Below are positions 34,532-43,681 of a stretch of 64,000 bases of DNA, piece by piece. A program made the translations under genes and the position numbers. The first letter of the stretch is position 1. Each line of letters begins with the position of its first letter. A model generated the notes under the pieces. That model was given only the letters and a program-made list of their open reading frames with translations, had not been told where the DNA came from and made no database searches. The stretch covers positions 8,294,001 to 8,358,000 of the forward strand of contig NZ_CP108088.1 in assembly GCF_036192275.1 (NCBI RefSeq). Reading direction: 5' to 3'. Source of the DNA: Streptomyces sp. NBC_00250 (lineage in GTDB: Bacteria; Actinomycetota; Actinomycetes; Streptomycetales; Streptomycetaceae).

Positions 34532-35482
34532 TCAGGGGAGATCGGTGATGCTGAGAACGATGTCGCTGGTCCAGCTGCTGTCGGCCGGCAGGAGGGGGGC
34601 CCTGCCGCGGGTGGGGCAGCCCGGGGAAGGGCCGCCGGGCAGGACGTTGGCGGGTTCGATGGCGACGACGTAGGCGCGTCGAAACCAGGGGAATCCCGGG
34701 CTTGCGTGGCACTCCTGCCACAGCCAGGCGTGCGGGAACGGGGTGGTGTCCCAGGCGAGTCGGATGCCGAAGCCGGCGGTGGGGCTGTCGATGGTGAACC
34801 AGCCGGCGTCGAAGTCCGTGAGGCAGGCGAAGACGGACCGTCCACTGCTCGGGCCGGGGACGTGCCGGAGGTCGACGGTTGCGCCGTCGGCGGTGGTGAC
34901 GAGCGGAAAGGCGGCGCTGGTGTCCGGTGGCAGCAGATTGCCCGGCTGTTCGGCGTCGGTGAGAACGGTGCGGGCGGGGGTGGTGATGATGCAGTGCTCG
35001 TCGATGAAGGGGGCGCCGAATCCCGGGTGTTGGACCCACATGACGGGCACTGGCTGGTCGGCGGTGTTGTGCACGGTGTCGCGGACGTTCAGTGCGGGGC
35101 CGTCCAGACGCAGGGTGCGGGTGAGCCGGAGCGGGGCGGTGATGAGGTCGGTGGCCAGCTGGATCCGGGAGTCGTCGGCGTCGATCACCGACCAGGGCAC
35201 GATCGCTGCCTCGCCGTGGTAGCCGAGGCGGGCGCCGTCGACGGTGCGCTCGTCGCCCGCGTTGGGGACCAGCTGCTGCCAGCCGCCGCCGTACCGGGCG
35301 AGCCAGTCGGTTCGGCTGTCGCCCGTGACGGGTGCGTCGGCGAGGTCGCTGCGTCCCCAAGGGGTGCGGAAGAGGATGTCGATTCCGGTGGCGCGTTCGG
35401 TGATCGAGGTGATGTCGGCGCCCTTGTCGGGACGGACCTCCACGGAAAGGTGGTCGTTGTGCAGCCACAGAGAGGATGTCAT
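34532..35482 (-). CDS. Aldose 1-epimerase-like protein (galactose mutarotase superfamily)
   Basis: A 316-residue beta-sandwich protein of the aldose-1-epimerase/DUF4432 type. Visible features are LSVEVRPDKGADITSITER at the start, TPWGRSDL, WQQLVPNAGDE, the histidine in WVQHPGFGAPF and the C-terminal Glu in AYVVAIEPANVL. Members interconvert sugar anomers or bind carbohydrate. It sits between the kinase and the lactonase in the same transcription direction, with a gap of six bases to the lactonase, and probably prepares the sugar for oxidation. Its exact substrate cannot be read. Confidence 0.83.
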   Translation of the reverse strand: MTSSLWLHNDHLSVEVRPDKGADITSITERATGIDILFRTPWGRSDLADAPVTGDSRTDWLARYGGGWQQLVPNAGDERTVDGARLGYHGEAAIVPWSVIDADDSRIQLATDLITAPLRLTRTLRLDGPALNVRDTVHNTADQPVPVMWVQHPGFGAPFIDEHCIITTPARTVLTDAEQPGNLLPPDTSAAFPLVTTADGATVDLRHVPGPSSGRSVFACLTDFDAGWFTIDSPTAGFGIRLAWDTTPFPHAWLWQECHASPGFPWFRRAYVVAIEPANVLPGGPSPGCPTRGRAPLLPADSSWTSDIVLSITDLP

Positions 35483-35488
35483 GGCCGG

Positions 35489-36352
35489 TCAGGCTCCGAA
35501 TCGGTTGACGGGCAGGCCGCGTACGCCGAGACCGTGGACGGCCAGGACGGATCCTGCGGGACCGGCAGGGTGGGGTCCGAGGCCCTCTCTGGCGGTGGTG
35601 ACGTACAGGACGTCGAGTCCGGGGCCGCCGAAGGCGCAGGAGGAGGGCTGGGCGACGGGCACGGGGATTTCCTTCAGGAGGCGGCCCTCGGGGTCGAGGC
35701 GGACGAGCCGGCCGCCGCCCCACATGGCGATCCACAGGCAGCCTTCGGCGTCGATCGCCATCCCGTCCGGTTCTCCGTCGCCTTGGGGGAAGAGTGCGAG
35801 ACTGCGACGGTTGCCGGGTGCAAGCCGGCCGGGCAGGAGGCTGAAGGCGTTGACCTCGCGGGCAACCGTGTCGATCAGGTAGAAGGTTCGGCCGTCGGGG
35901 CTCCAGCCGAGCCCGTTGGGCTGGGTCAGGTCGCTCAGGACCTGATGGACGGTCCAGTCGGTGTCCAGAACGTGCAGATCACCACGTGCGGTGGCGAATT
36001 CCAGGTCGCAGCTGCCGGCCCACAGCCTGCCGGCCGGGTCGCACTTGGCGTCGTTCATTCGGCGACCGGCCTGTAGGACGGTACGGCGGGTGGTCCAGCT
36101 GCCGTCCTGGCGGATGTCCGTGAAGCCCTCCGTTGTGGCCGCGACGAAACCGCCGGAGCGTTTGGGGACGGCGGCGCCGACGAAGGTCGGCAAAGTGGTG
36201 GTACGCGGGTCCGGCTGGATGGGGTCGGACGTGTGGATGGCACCGCCGAGGATGTCGACCCAGGTGAGTTCGCTGGTGGCCGGATCCCAGAACGGCCCTT
36301 CGCCCACCCGGGCGGTCCCCGGGACGGCGACGGTGATGTGGATGTCCGACAT
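35489..36352 (-). CDS. SMP-30/gluconolactonase family lactonase
   Basis: A 287-residue six-blade beta-propeller of the SMP-30 (regucalcin) family. Metal-site residues are visible: Glu in VGEGPFWDP, Asn in TQPNGLGWSPDG and Asp in GEPDGMAIDAEG; RMNDAKCDPAGRLWAG is also conserved. Such enzymes open aldonolactones, so it would follow an aldose or uronate dehydrogenase. The SDR gene is just upstream on the same strand, giving a plausible dehydrogenase-lactonase pair. Confidence 0.9.
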   Translation of the reverse strand: MSDIHITVAVPGTARVGEGPFWDPATSELTWVDILGGAIHTSDPIQPDPRTTTLPTFVGAAVPKRSGGFVAATTEGFTDIRQDGSWTTRRTVLQAGRRMNDAKCDPAGRLWAGSCDLEFATARGDLHVLDTDWTVHQVLSDLTQPNGLGWSPDGRTFYLIDTVAREVNAFSLLPGRLAPGNRRSLALFPQGDGEPDGMAIDAEGCLWIAMWGGGRLVRLDPEGRLLKEIPVPVAQPSSCAFGGPGLDVLYVTTAREGLGPHPAGPAGSVLAVHGLGVRGLPVNRFGA

Positions 36353-36386
36353 CGCTGCTCCGGTGGTCGGTTGGCTTTGGCGAGGA

Positions 36387-37157
36387 TCAGTCGGGAAGCG
36401 CGACGGCCACTTGGGCGAGCAGGCCGCCGTCCACAGGCAGCGCGATCCCGGTGATGAAGGAGGCGCGCTCGCTCGCGAGGAAGGCGATGGCCTCGGCGAC
36501 CTCCTCGGGACGGGCTACCCGCCCGAGCGGGTGGCTGCGGCCCCAGGTGGCGACGAGTGCGTCCGCCTCCTCCGGGCTGCCGGCGAACCTGGCCGCGGCG
36601 GCTCGCAGCATGGGGGTGTCGACGGAACCCGGGCAGACGGTGTTGGCGCGTACGCCGAAGGATGCCTCGTCGACGGCGAGGGAGCGGGCGAAAGCGTTGA
36701 GCGCGCCTTTGCTGGCGGTGTACGCGGCGACGTTCCTCTGGGTGACGAAGGCCTGGACGGACGAGACGAGCACGATCGAACCTGCCGCGGAGGCGCGCAG
36801 AGCGGGCAGGGCGTGCTTGGCGGCGAGGAAGGCTCCCTCGACGTTGACGGCCATCACCTCCTGCCAGGTCGTGCGCGGGGTGTCGGCGGCGGTGCCGTAG
36901 CGCTGGATGCCGGCGCAGGCGACGAGGATGTCGATTCCGCCGTGGTGCCGGACGGCGTGATCGACGGCGGCGGCGACCGATGGTTCGTCGGTGACGTCGG
37001 TCTCGACGTAGGTGATCGCGCCGTCGACTTCGCCCTCGGGAGGTGCGACGGATGCGCACACCACCCGCGCACCACGGGCGGCCAGGAGCTTGGCCGCGGC
37101 AAGGCCGATGCCGCTGGATCCGCCGGTGACCAGCGCGGATTTGCCGTCCAGTTCCAT
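36387..37157 (-). CDS. Short-chain dehydrogenase/reductase (SDR)
   Basis: A 256-residue classical SDR. The NAD(P) motif TGGSSGIG, the ACAG motif (VACAGIQRYG), catalytic Ser in VLVSSVQAF and the YTASK active site are all present, and the C-terminus has the usual SFITGIALPVDGG. Within this locus it could oxidise an aldose or uronate to its lactone for the SMP-30 enzyme, or reduce a ketouronate to mannonate; the sequence does not decide. It is co-directional with the lactonase, mutarotase, kinase and aldolase genes. Confidence 0.92.
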   Translation of the reverse strand: MELDGKSALVTGGSSGIGLAAAKLLAARGARVVCASVAPPEGEVDGAITYVETDVTDEPSVAAAVDHAVRHHGGIDILVACAGIQRYGTAADTPRTTWQEVMAVNVEGAFLAAKHALPALRASAAGSIVLVSSVQAFVTQRNVAAYTASKGALNAFARSLAVDEASFGVRANTVCPGSVDTPMLRAAAARFAGSPEEADALVATWGRSHPLGRVARPEEVAEAIAFLASERASFITGIALPVDGGLLAQVAVALPD

Positions 37158-37248
37158 GAGTCTCGCGTCCTTGTCGGGTCGGGTCTTAGGGGGAGGTGTC
37201 CCGGGGGCCGCCGGGGGCGGACGACCCGGGACGTTCAGGGAAGCCGCA

Positions 37249-38235
37249 CTACTTGTAGAGCGCGGTCTGCGAGGCCGGCTCGTCGAGGTTGTCCTTGGTG
37301 ATCACCAGGGGAGTGAGCGGCTGGTCCTTGGGCATGCTGTGGTCGCCGTCGAGGTACTTGACGGAGTTTTCGATGGCCAACTGGCCTATCTGGTAAGGGT
37401 TCTGTGAGACGAGTGCGGTGAGTGTGCCCGCCTTGAGTTCGGTGACCTCGTTCGGGCTGGCGTCGTAGCCGAGTACCGCGATCTTGCCGGTCTTGCCGGC
37501 TGCCTTGACGGCGTTGGCGGCGCCCTCGGCGGTGATGACGTTGGAGGCGAAGACGGCGACCAGATCGGGGTTGGCGGTGATGGCGGCCTGGACGAGGCCG
37601 GCGGCCTGCGTGGCGGAGTCGTTGCCGGCGTACAGGTTGGGCAGCACCTTGTACCCGGACTTACCGGCGAATGCCTCCCGGAAGCCCTTCTCACGGTCGT
37701 CGATGGAGCTGATCCCGGGCTTGATGTGGACGAACACCACCTTGCCGCCCTGGGGCTTCTGCTTGATGAGTTCCTCTGCGCCGAGCTTGCCGCCCATGGT
37801 GGAGCTGGCCGCGACGGCGGTGAAGATCTTGTCGCTGTTGACGTTGTTGCCGGTGGTCATGACCGGGATGCCCTGGGCGACGGCCGCGGCGATCGGGGCG
37901 GCGAGCGCGGTGGCATCGGTGGGATCGATGACGATCGCGTCGGGCTTCTTCTGAATGACGGCCTGGAGGACGGGGATCTGCTCGGACGCCTGGAAGTTGG
38001 CTGCGCCCTGGACGATCGGGGTGACGCCGGCCTTCCTGGCCGCGTCCTCGAAGCCCTTGATCTCGGTGGAGTAGTACGGGTCACACGTACAGCCGGGGAT
38101 GAAAGCAATGGTGCGGTGCTTGCCGCCGGTGGTCTCCTGGCCGCCGGAGCCGGTGGTCGAGGAGCACGCCGAAAGGGCGAGAGCAGCGGCTGCGGCCGTG
38201 ACCGCGAGTGCGACCCGGGTGGTCTTGTGGAACAT
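37249..38235 (-). CDS. Sugar ABC transporter substrate-binding lipoprotein
   Basis: A 328-residue RbsB-type binding protein. The lipobox LSAC follows a hydrophobic signal; ATG 38235 was chosen because it starts this signal. The mature part has IAFIPGCTCDPYYSTEIKGF, IQKKPDAIVIDPTD and AVLGYDASPNEV, typical of the type 1 periplasmic fold. The unusual CTCDPYY segment puts two cysteines near the ligand site. With the permease and ATPase that follow it makes a complete importer of the uronate-type locus. Confidence 0.92.
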   Translation of the reverse strand: MFHKTTRVALAVTAAAAALALSACSSTTGSGGQETTGGKHRTIAFIPGCTCDPYYSTEIKGFEDAARKAGVTPIVQGAANFQASEQIPVLQAVIQKKPDAIVIDPTDATALAAPIAAAVAQGIPVMTTGNNVNSDKIFTAVAASSTMGGKLGAEELIKQKPQGGKVVFVHIKPGISSIDDREKGFREAFAGKSGYKVLPNLYAGNDSATQAAGLVQAAITANPDLVAVFASNVITAEGAANAVKAAGKTGKIAVLGYDASPNEVTELKAGTLTALVSQNPYQIGQLAIENSVKYLDGDHSMPKDQPLTPLVITKDNLDEPASQTALYK

Positions 38236-38303
38236 GGTGCGGTCCGTTCTGTTCACGGGTACGGGGAGGGGGATGCCGGTGACAGCGGGGATACGACGGT
38301 GGT

Positions 38304-39359
38304 TCAGGAGGCCCGTAGCTGCTTGCGGCGCTTGATGTCGTCGACGGCGACCGCGATGATGAGGATCGCGCCGATGGCGACGGTCTGCCAGAACGGCTGG
38401 ACGTTGACGATGACCAGGCCGTTGTTGAGGACGGCGGGGATCATGACGCCGACGGCGGTGCCGAATACGGTGCCGCGCCCGCCGAAGAGGCTCGCTCCGC
38501 CGATGATCACGGCAGCGATCGCGACGAGGTTGTCGGCACTGTGGCCACTGACGGCGCTGGTGGTGAACCGAGCCACGTCGAGCACGCCGGCCAGGCCGGC
38601 GAGGGCACCCATGAACGTGAAGAGCACGATCTGGTGCCGGGTCACCTTGATACCGCTGCGGCGCGCACCCTCGGGGTTGGAGCCGATGGCGTAGGTATAG
38701 CGGCCGAACTGTGTTCTGGCAAGGATGAGTCCAGCCACGACAGCGATGATGCCGGCGATCCACACGGGCAGCGGCAGCCCGAGCACCTGGCGCATGCCGA
38801 TGCTGGTGACCATCTGCGGCGGCAGCCCGGTGACGTCGGTGCCCTTGGTGATGACCTGTGCCAGGCCGAGCCCCATGCCGAGGGTGCCGAGCGTGATGAT
38901 GAACGAGGGAATCTTCAGCCGGGTGACGAGGATTCCGTTGAACAGACCCCACGCCGCGCCAACGGCCACGGCAACGACGAGGCCGAGCGCGATGGCGGCT
39001 CCGGCGTTGGGGTATCCGTCCGTCGCGGACCCGCTGACCGCGACGATCACCTTGGCGGCGATGACCTGGCTGAAGACCAGGACGGATCCCACCGACAGGT
39101 CGAGTTGACCTCCGATGATGAGGTAGGCGGTGCCGACGGCAAGGAGCATCGTGCCAGAGGCGTTGAACAGGATGTTGCGGAAGTTGTCCACATTGAAGAA
39201 CGTTGCGCCGGCCTGAACCGAGAAGGCCAGAACGAGGATGACCAGCGCCAGGAAGACCCAGTTGCTCGTCAGTGCGGCGGCTGTGCGACGAACACGGTTC
39301 GCCAGGTCCGGACCGGACGCGTCCGTGCCGATGGTGGGGGTGGGTAGATGGGGAGTCAT
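38304..39359 (-). CDS. Ribose-type sugar ABC transporter permease
   Basis: A 351-residue polytopic permease of the RbsC family. The motifs GGQLDLSVGSVL and ASLFGGRGTVFGT are diagnostic, with about nine hydrophobic segments. The start overlaps the ATPase stop by four bases (ATGA), so ATPase and permease are coupled. It forms the channel for the ligand captured by the 37249-38235 lipoprotein. Confidence 0.93.
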   Translation of the reverse strand: MTPHLPTPTIGTDASGPDLANRVRRTAAALTSNWVFLALVILVLAFSVQAGATFFNVDNFRNILFNASGTMLLAVGTAYLIIGGQLDLSVGSVLVFSQVIAAKVIVAVSGSATDGYPNAGAAIALGLVVAVAVGAAWGLFNGILVTRLKIPSFIITLGTLGMGLGLAQVITKGTDVTGLPPQMVTSIGMRQVLGLPLPVWIAGIIAVVAGLILARTQFGRYTYAIGSNPEGARRSGIKVTRHQIVLFTFMGALAGLAGVLDVARFTTSAVSGHSADNLVAIAAVIIGGASLFGGRGTVFGTAVGVMIPAVLNNGLVIVNVQPFWQTVAIGAILIIAVAVDDIKRRKQLRAS

Positions 39360-40186
39360 GGCGTGCTTCCCTGCGAGTCGGTCGAGGTTCCGGTAGCCGC
39401 GCCGGTGATGGCGGCGACGATCTCGTCGTGCGAGGTGGTGGCGGGCGACAGCGTGGCGGCGGTGGTGCCCAGACGGAGTACGACGATTCGGTCGGCCACG
39501 TCGGTCACGAACGGCACGCTGTGGCTGATGACGATGACGGCGATGCCCCGGTCCCGAGTGCGCTTGATCAGCTGGGCGACCTGCTCGGTCTGGACGAGGC
39601 CCAGCGCGGCGGTGGGTTCGTCCATGATGACCAGCTCACGGGCCCAGATCCCGGCCCGGGCGATTGCCACCGTCTGGCGCTGGCCGCCGGAGAACATCCG
39701 CACCGGAGCCTGGTAGTCCGGAACGCGGGCGCCGAGGGTTCGCAGATAGTCCTCCGTCTCGGTCCGCATCCGCTTGTTGTCGAGAACGCCCACACGGCCC
39801 AGCAGTCCCGCCTTGCGGCGCTCACGGCCCAGGAACAGGTTGGCGGGGGCGGATAGGTCGTCGGCCAGCGCGAGGTCCTGGTAGACGGTCTCGATGCCGG
39901 CGGCGCGAGCGTCCGAGGGGTTGGCGAAGTGGACCTGTCCACCTCGCACGCGCAGCTCGCCGCTGTCCGGAGTGAGGGCGCCCGACAGGATCTTGATCAG
40001 CGTGGACTTACCCGCGCCGTTGTCGCCCATCAGGGCCACGACCTCGCCGGGGGCCACCTCCAGGGACACGTCGGTCAGTGCCGTGACGTGGCCGAAGCGC
40101 TTGGAGATCCCGGTGGCCGAGAGCACGGGGACGTTCGGGCCGGAGGTGCCGGGGGATGGTGTCGTATTCGACTGATGCGTCAGCAC
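39356..40186 (-). CDS. Sugar ABC transporter ATP-binding protein (single domain)
   Basis: A 276-residue ATPase with Walker A GDNGAGKST, signature SGGQRQTVAIA, Walker B LVIMDEPTA and a switch histidine in VIVISHSV. RbsA-type importers usually have a 500-residue double ATPase; this one has a single nucleotide-binding domain, as in FrcA-type fructose importers, and so probably works as a homodimer. It is the first gene of the transporter operon, divergent from the GntR gene whose operator lies in between. Confidence 0.92.
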   Translation of the reverse strand: MLTHQSNTTPSPGTSGPNVPVLSATGISKRFGHVTALTDVSLEVAPGEVVALMGDNGAGKSTLIKILSGALTPDSGELRVRGGQVHFANPSDARAAGIETVYQDLALADDLSAPANLFLGRERRKAGLLGRVGVLDNKRMRTETEDYLRTLGARVPDYQAPVRMFSGGQRQTVAIARAGIWARELVIMDEPTAALGLVQTEQVAQLIKRTRDRGIAVIVISHSVPFVTDVADRIVVLRLGTTAATLSPATTSHDEIVAAITGAATGTSTDSQGSTP

Positions 40187-40283
40187 GAGTCTTCCTCTCT
40201 CGTTGGCGACTCAGCTGCTTTCCGCAAGAAGCTCCAGGTGCATCTGCTCGTAACCCGGAGACAGCCTGGCGGTAACGCGGATA

Positions 40284-40311
40284 CTTGCATACAAGTTTTC
40301 CAGTATGCAAG
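40284..40311. promoter_or_regulatory. GntR operator between transporter and regulator genes
   Basis: A perfect inverted repeat with 9-bp arms CTTGCATAC and GTATGCAAG separated by ten bases. Its right arm runs into the AAGGA ribosome site of the GntR gene, and it lies about 100 bases upstream of the ATPase start. The site could let the regulator repress both itself and the transporter operon. Confidence 0.75.
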
Positions 40312-40321
40312 GATCACTTTC

Positions 40322-41041
40322 GTGAAATCGAGTCGAAACCTCTCGCGCAGCCCACCGGCCCTCGCATCCGTGGGTAGTCCCCCTAAGCGTCAGCGAACCT
40401 CGGACCGTGTGTACAGGGAGCTGGCCGCGGCCATCCGTGACCTGCGGGTCGAGCCGGGTGCGTCGTTGTCGGAGACGGATCTGGCTGAGCAGTTGCAGGT
40501 CAGCCGTACGCCGCTGCGCGAGGCCATCGCGCGGCTTGTCGACGGCGGTCTGGTTTCGGTCGTGCCGCAGGTCGGCACCCGGGTGGAGCCGATCCGGCTC
40601 CATGACGTGGAGCAGGCTCGCTTCGTCCGCGAGAGCCTGGAGCTGGCCGCGTTCGCCGCGGCCTGCGAGAAGCCGGAGCGGGACGTCAGCGAACTGCGCG
40701 CCCTTCTCGCCGAGCAGGAACGCTGTCACGAGGCCCACGACCTCGACGGTTTCTTCGCCGCCGATGAGGCGCTTCACCGGCAGATCTTCGAGATCAGCGG
40801 CTACCTCGGCGCGTGGCAGCTGATGCAGCCCATGAAGATGCACCTGGACCGCTTCCGACGCCTCAGCCTCCCCGACCCCGAAACAGTCCAGGTCCTCATC
40901 GACGAGCACACGGCGATCGTGGACGCGCTCGAAGCCGGCGACGCGGTACACGGACCCACCCACATCAGCAGGCACGCCCGCAGGGTCCTGGATACCGCCC
41001 CCGGCCTCCAGGGCCGCCACCCCGGGTACTTCGCCGAATGA
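40322..41041 (+). CDS. GntR-family regulator (FCD domain), copy 1
   Basis: A 239-residue FadR-subfamily regulator. The winged helix reads RTSDRVYRELAAAIRDLRVE then LAEQLQVSRTPLREAIARL, followed by an all-helical FCD ligand domain with metal-binding type residues (ERCHEAHDLDGFFAADEALH, later EHTAIVDALEAGD). FCD proteins sense organic acids such as uronates or keto acids. GTG 40322 follows AAGGA. It is divergent from the transporter and just upstream of the FAH and mannonate dehydratase genes. A near-identical paralogue is at 44852. Confidence 0.93.
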   Translation: MKSSRNLSRSPPALASVGSPPKRQRTSDRVYRELAAAIRDLRVEPGASLSETDLAEQLQVSRTPLREAIARLVDGGLVSVVPQVGTRVEPIRLHDVEQARFVRESLELAAFAAACEKPERDVSELRALLAEQERCHEAHDLDGFFAADEALHRQIFEISGYLGAWQLMQPMKMHLDRFRRLSLPDPETVQVLIDEHTAIVDALEAGDAVHGPTHISRHARRVLDTAPGLQGRHPGYFAE

Positions 41042-41132
41042 GCGCCGGACGAGCCGAACAGGCGGCGGTACCGGCCACTGACGGCGGGCTCCGCATGGGG
41101 CCCGCATTGCCTCCCTCGCGGAAAGGGTCATC

Positions 41133-41984
41133 ATGAGATTCCTACGTGTGGGCCCGCCCGGCGCCGAGACGCCGGTCGTGGCCACCCCGGACGGCGCGTA
41201 CCACTGCCTTCGCTCCGTCACCGCAGACATCGACGGCGTCTTCCTGGGCGGCGGCGGAGTGGACCGCGCCCGCGCCGCGCTCGAGGCGGGCGATCTGCCG
41301 CTCATCGACGTCACCGGTCGGCGCATCGGCCCGCCCGTCGCCCGCCCGGGCGTCGTGCTGTGCGTCGGCCTGAACTACACCGCCCACGCCGCAGAGTCCG
41401 GAGTGCTGCCGCCGGAGCACCCGGTGGTGTTCTACAAGGCCCCCAACACGGTAGTCGGCCCGCACGACGACCTCCTGCTCCCGCGCGGATCGGACCGGAC
41501 CGACTGGGAGGTCGAACTTGCCGTAGTGATAGGCCGGAAGGCCCGCTACCTGGAGTCGCCCGAGGAGGCGCTCGTCTGCATCGGCGGCTACACCGTCTCC
41601 AACGACCTCTCGGAGCGCCGGCTCCAGCTGGAGACCAGCGGTGGCCAGTGGTCGAAGGGCAAGAGCTGCGAGACGTTCAACCCATTGGGTCCCTGGCTAC
41701 TGACTCCCGACGAGGTTCCCGACCCCCAGGCGCTCGGGCTGCGGTCCTGGGTCAACGGCGAGCCCCGGCAGTCCTCCTCGACGTCAGACATGATCTTCGA
41801 CGTTGCCACGCTGATTCACCTGCTCAGCCAGGTAACGGTCCTGGAGCCCGGCGACATCGTCAACACCGGCACACCCGAGGGCGTCGCGCTCTCCGGCCGG
41901 TTCCCCTATCTCACCGAAGGCGACCTCGTCGAGGTCGAAATCGACGGCCTCGGCCGGCAGACCCAGAAGGCGGTACGAGCATGA
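41133..41984 (+). CDS. Fumarylacetoacetate hydrolase (FAH) family protein
   Basis: A 283-residue FAH-fold enzyme. LCVGLNYTAHAAESG, PVVFYKAPNTVVGPHDD and the metal-binding acidic residues in RTDWEVELAVVIGRKA are characteristic, as is VNTGTPEGVAL. Members hydrolyse or decarboxylate beta-diketo acids; in fuconate and rhamnonate routes they cleave 2,4-diketo-3-deoxy acids. Its stop overlaps the start of the mannonate dehydratase gene (ATGA), so it acts in the same pathway. Reaction not settled from sequence. Confidence 0.9.
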   Translation: MRFLRVGPPGAETPVVATPDGAYHCLRSVTADIDGVFLGGGGVDRARAALEAGDLPLIDVTGRRIGPPVARPGVVLCVGLNYTAHAAESGVLPPEHPVVFYKAPNTVVGPHDDLLLPRGSDRTDWEVELAVVIGRKARYLESPEEALVCIGGYTVSNDLSERRLQLETSGGQWSKGKSCETFNPLGPWLLTPDEVPDPQALGLRSWVNGEPRQSSSTSDMIFDVATLIHLLSQVTVLEPGDIVNTGTPEGVALSGRFPYLTEGDLVEVEIDGLGRQTQKAVRA

Positions 41985-43015
41985 CGCTGAGGCTCTCCCT
42001 CGGTCACATCGATGTCTACGACGACAGGACAGCGACCTTCGCCCATCAACTCGGCCTCACCGGCGTCCAGTTCCACACCCCCAACCTGCTGCCCGGCGAG
42101 GCGGGTTACTGGAGCCTGGAGGAGCTGCGGGCGCTGCGTGATCGCTGCGACGCCGACGGGCTGCGGATCGACGGCCTGGAGAACGTCCCCCTGGCCCACT
42201 TCTGGAAAGTCCAGCGGGGCCTTCCCGGGCGGGACGAACAGATCGAGAACTACCGCACGACCATCCGGAACATGGGCGCGGTAGGCATAGACATGCTCGG
42301 CTACAACTGGCTTCCGACGTTCGTGTGGCGCACCGACATGGACGTGGCCGGCCGCGGCGGCGCCAAGGTCACCTCCTTTGACCTGGCCGACATCGGCGCC
42401 GGCAACGCGCTCGCCTCCTATCGCCTCTCGCCCACCGAGCCGCTGGCAGATCCCATATCGGCCGAGCAGATGTGGGCCAACCACCAGTACTTTCTCGACG
42501 CCGTCCTGCCGGTCGCCGAGGAAGCCGGGGTACGGCTGGCACTGCACCCGGACGACCCGCCGGTGGACGAGCCTTTGGGCGGCGCGGCGCGCATCTTCAA
42601 CTCGCCGGCCTCGCTGGCCGCAGCGCGAGAACAGGCGAAGGGAAGCCGGGCCTGGGGACTGGACTTCTGCCTCGGCACCGTCTCCGAGATGGGCGGCGAA
42701 GACGCCATCAACGAGGTCATCGATACGCTCGGTCCGCTCGGCGCGATCCACTACGTCCATTTCCGGGACGTCCAGGGAAGCGTCCCGTCCTTCCGCGAGT
42801 GCTTCCTCGGCGAGGGCAACTACAACCCCGCCCGTGTCATACGCCGCCTCCACGACGTGGGATTCGACGGCTTCATCATCGACGACCATGTACCGGCCAT
42901 GGTCGGCGACCCCGACACCTGGCTCGACATCTCCTCCGACGCATACTGCAGCCGCGGCCGCGCCCACGCGATCGGCTATCTCCAGGGCGTCCTCAACGCC
43001 CTCGGCCTCGACTGA
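41981..43015 (+). CDS. uxuA: Mannonate dehydratase
   Basis: A 344-residue TIM-barrel dehydratase of the UxuA family. Recognisable segments are FHTPNLLPGEAGYW, YNWLPTFVWRTDM, LALHPDDPPVDEPLGGAARIF, GLDFCLGTVSEMGG and HYVHFRDVQGSVPSFRE, which carry the Mn-binding His, Cys and Asp residues of the family. It dehydrates D-mannonate to 2-keto-3-deoxygluconate, the substrate of the KdgK gene at 33388. It is coupled to the FAH gene by ATGA. Confidence 0.93.
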   Translation: MTLRLSLGHIDVYDDRTATFAHQLGLTGVQFHTPNLLPGEAGYWSLEELRALRDRCDADGLRIDGLENVPLAHFWKVQRGLPGRDEQIENYRTTIRNMGAVGIDMLGYNWLPTFVWRTDMDVAGRGGAKVTSFDLADIGAGNALASYRLSPTEPLADPISAEQMWANHQYFLDAVLPVAEEAGVRLALHPDDPPVDEPLGGAARIFNSPASLAAAREQAKGSRAWGLDFCLGTVSEMGGEDAINEVIDTLGPLGAIHYVHFRDVQGSVPSFRECFLGEGNYNPARVIRRLHDVGFDGFIIDDHVPAMVGDPDTWLDISSDAYCSRGRAHAIGYLQGVLNALGLD

Positions 43016-43203
43016 CGCGCGATTTGCTCCGGAGAATCCAGTGGAAAGCTCCGGACGCGCACGCGTGGGTTCTCTGGCGATCACGAGAAGCTGGGGCCAG
43101 TCTGGACGCGGCAGCCCTCTGGGTTCTGTCTGACAAATCGTGTCGGATCAGGCCGGGCGAGCCGAACCTGACGGGAGGTGGCAGACAGGCCCAAGGTCGG
43201 ACC

Positions 43204-43623
43204 CTACGGCCAGGCCGTTTCGTCCGGCACCGGCGTGGCCTGGTGGTAGTAGAGCCGGTACTCCCCGGCGGCGTCGCGGCGCCAGATCGACGAATGGCGG
43301 GCGTGCCGGTCCGCGATGCGGGTCTCGTAGGTGAGGTGGACGATGCCGGGGGCGAGGAGCGTGCCCTCGAAGTGCTCTGCGGTGATGGGGGTGCTGTTCT
43401 CGGCGCCGCCGTGGAGCGTGGGCAGGGCGGCCACCATCTCCGCATGCGTCCACCGCCGCCCGGAGGCGCCGACCTCGATGAGATCGGGGTCGAAGAGGGC
43501 TTCGGCGAGGGGGTCGGAGAGGCGGACGGAGGGGTCGTGGAGGCGTCGCTCCCGGACGATCGCCTCGGTGACGTCCGGATGCTGCGGGAGCGCCTCGGGC
43601 GTGTGCAGGCCGTTCTGGATCAT
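43204..43623 (-). CDS. NTF2-like (DUF4440-type) protein
   Basis: A 139-residue small alpha+beta protein. The pattern HPDVTEAIVRERRLHDPSVR, LFDPDLIEVGASGRRWTHAE and IVHLTYETRIADRHARHSSI, then WRRDAAGEYRLYYHQATPV, matches DUF4440/NTF2-like proteins found as stand-alone domains in many bacteria. Function unknown. ATG 43623 was chosen as the start of the conserved region; an upstream in-frame extension runs into IS DNA. Its promoter region abuts an IS5 fragment. Confidence 0.8.
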   Translation of the reverse strand: MIQNGLHTPEALPQHPDVTEAIVRERRLHDPSVRLSDPLAEALFDPDLIEVGASGRRWTHAEMVAALPTLHGGAENSTPITAEHFEGTLLAPGIVHLTYETRIADRHARHSSIWRRDAAGEYRLYYHQATPVPDETAWP

Positions 43624-43681
43624 GGCGACGTGATGCCCGGTCGCGGCCGGCGGGCCCTGGTGTCGTCTGATAGTTGATCTT

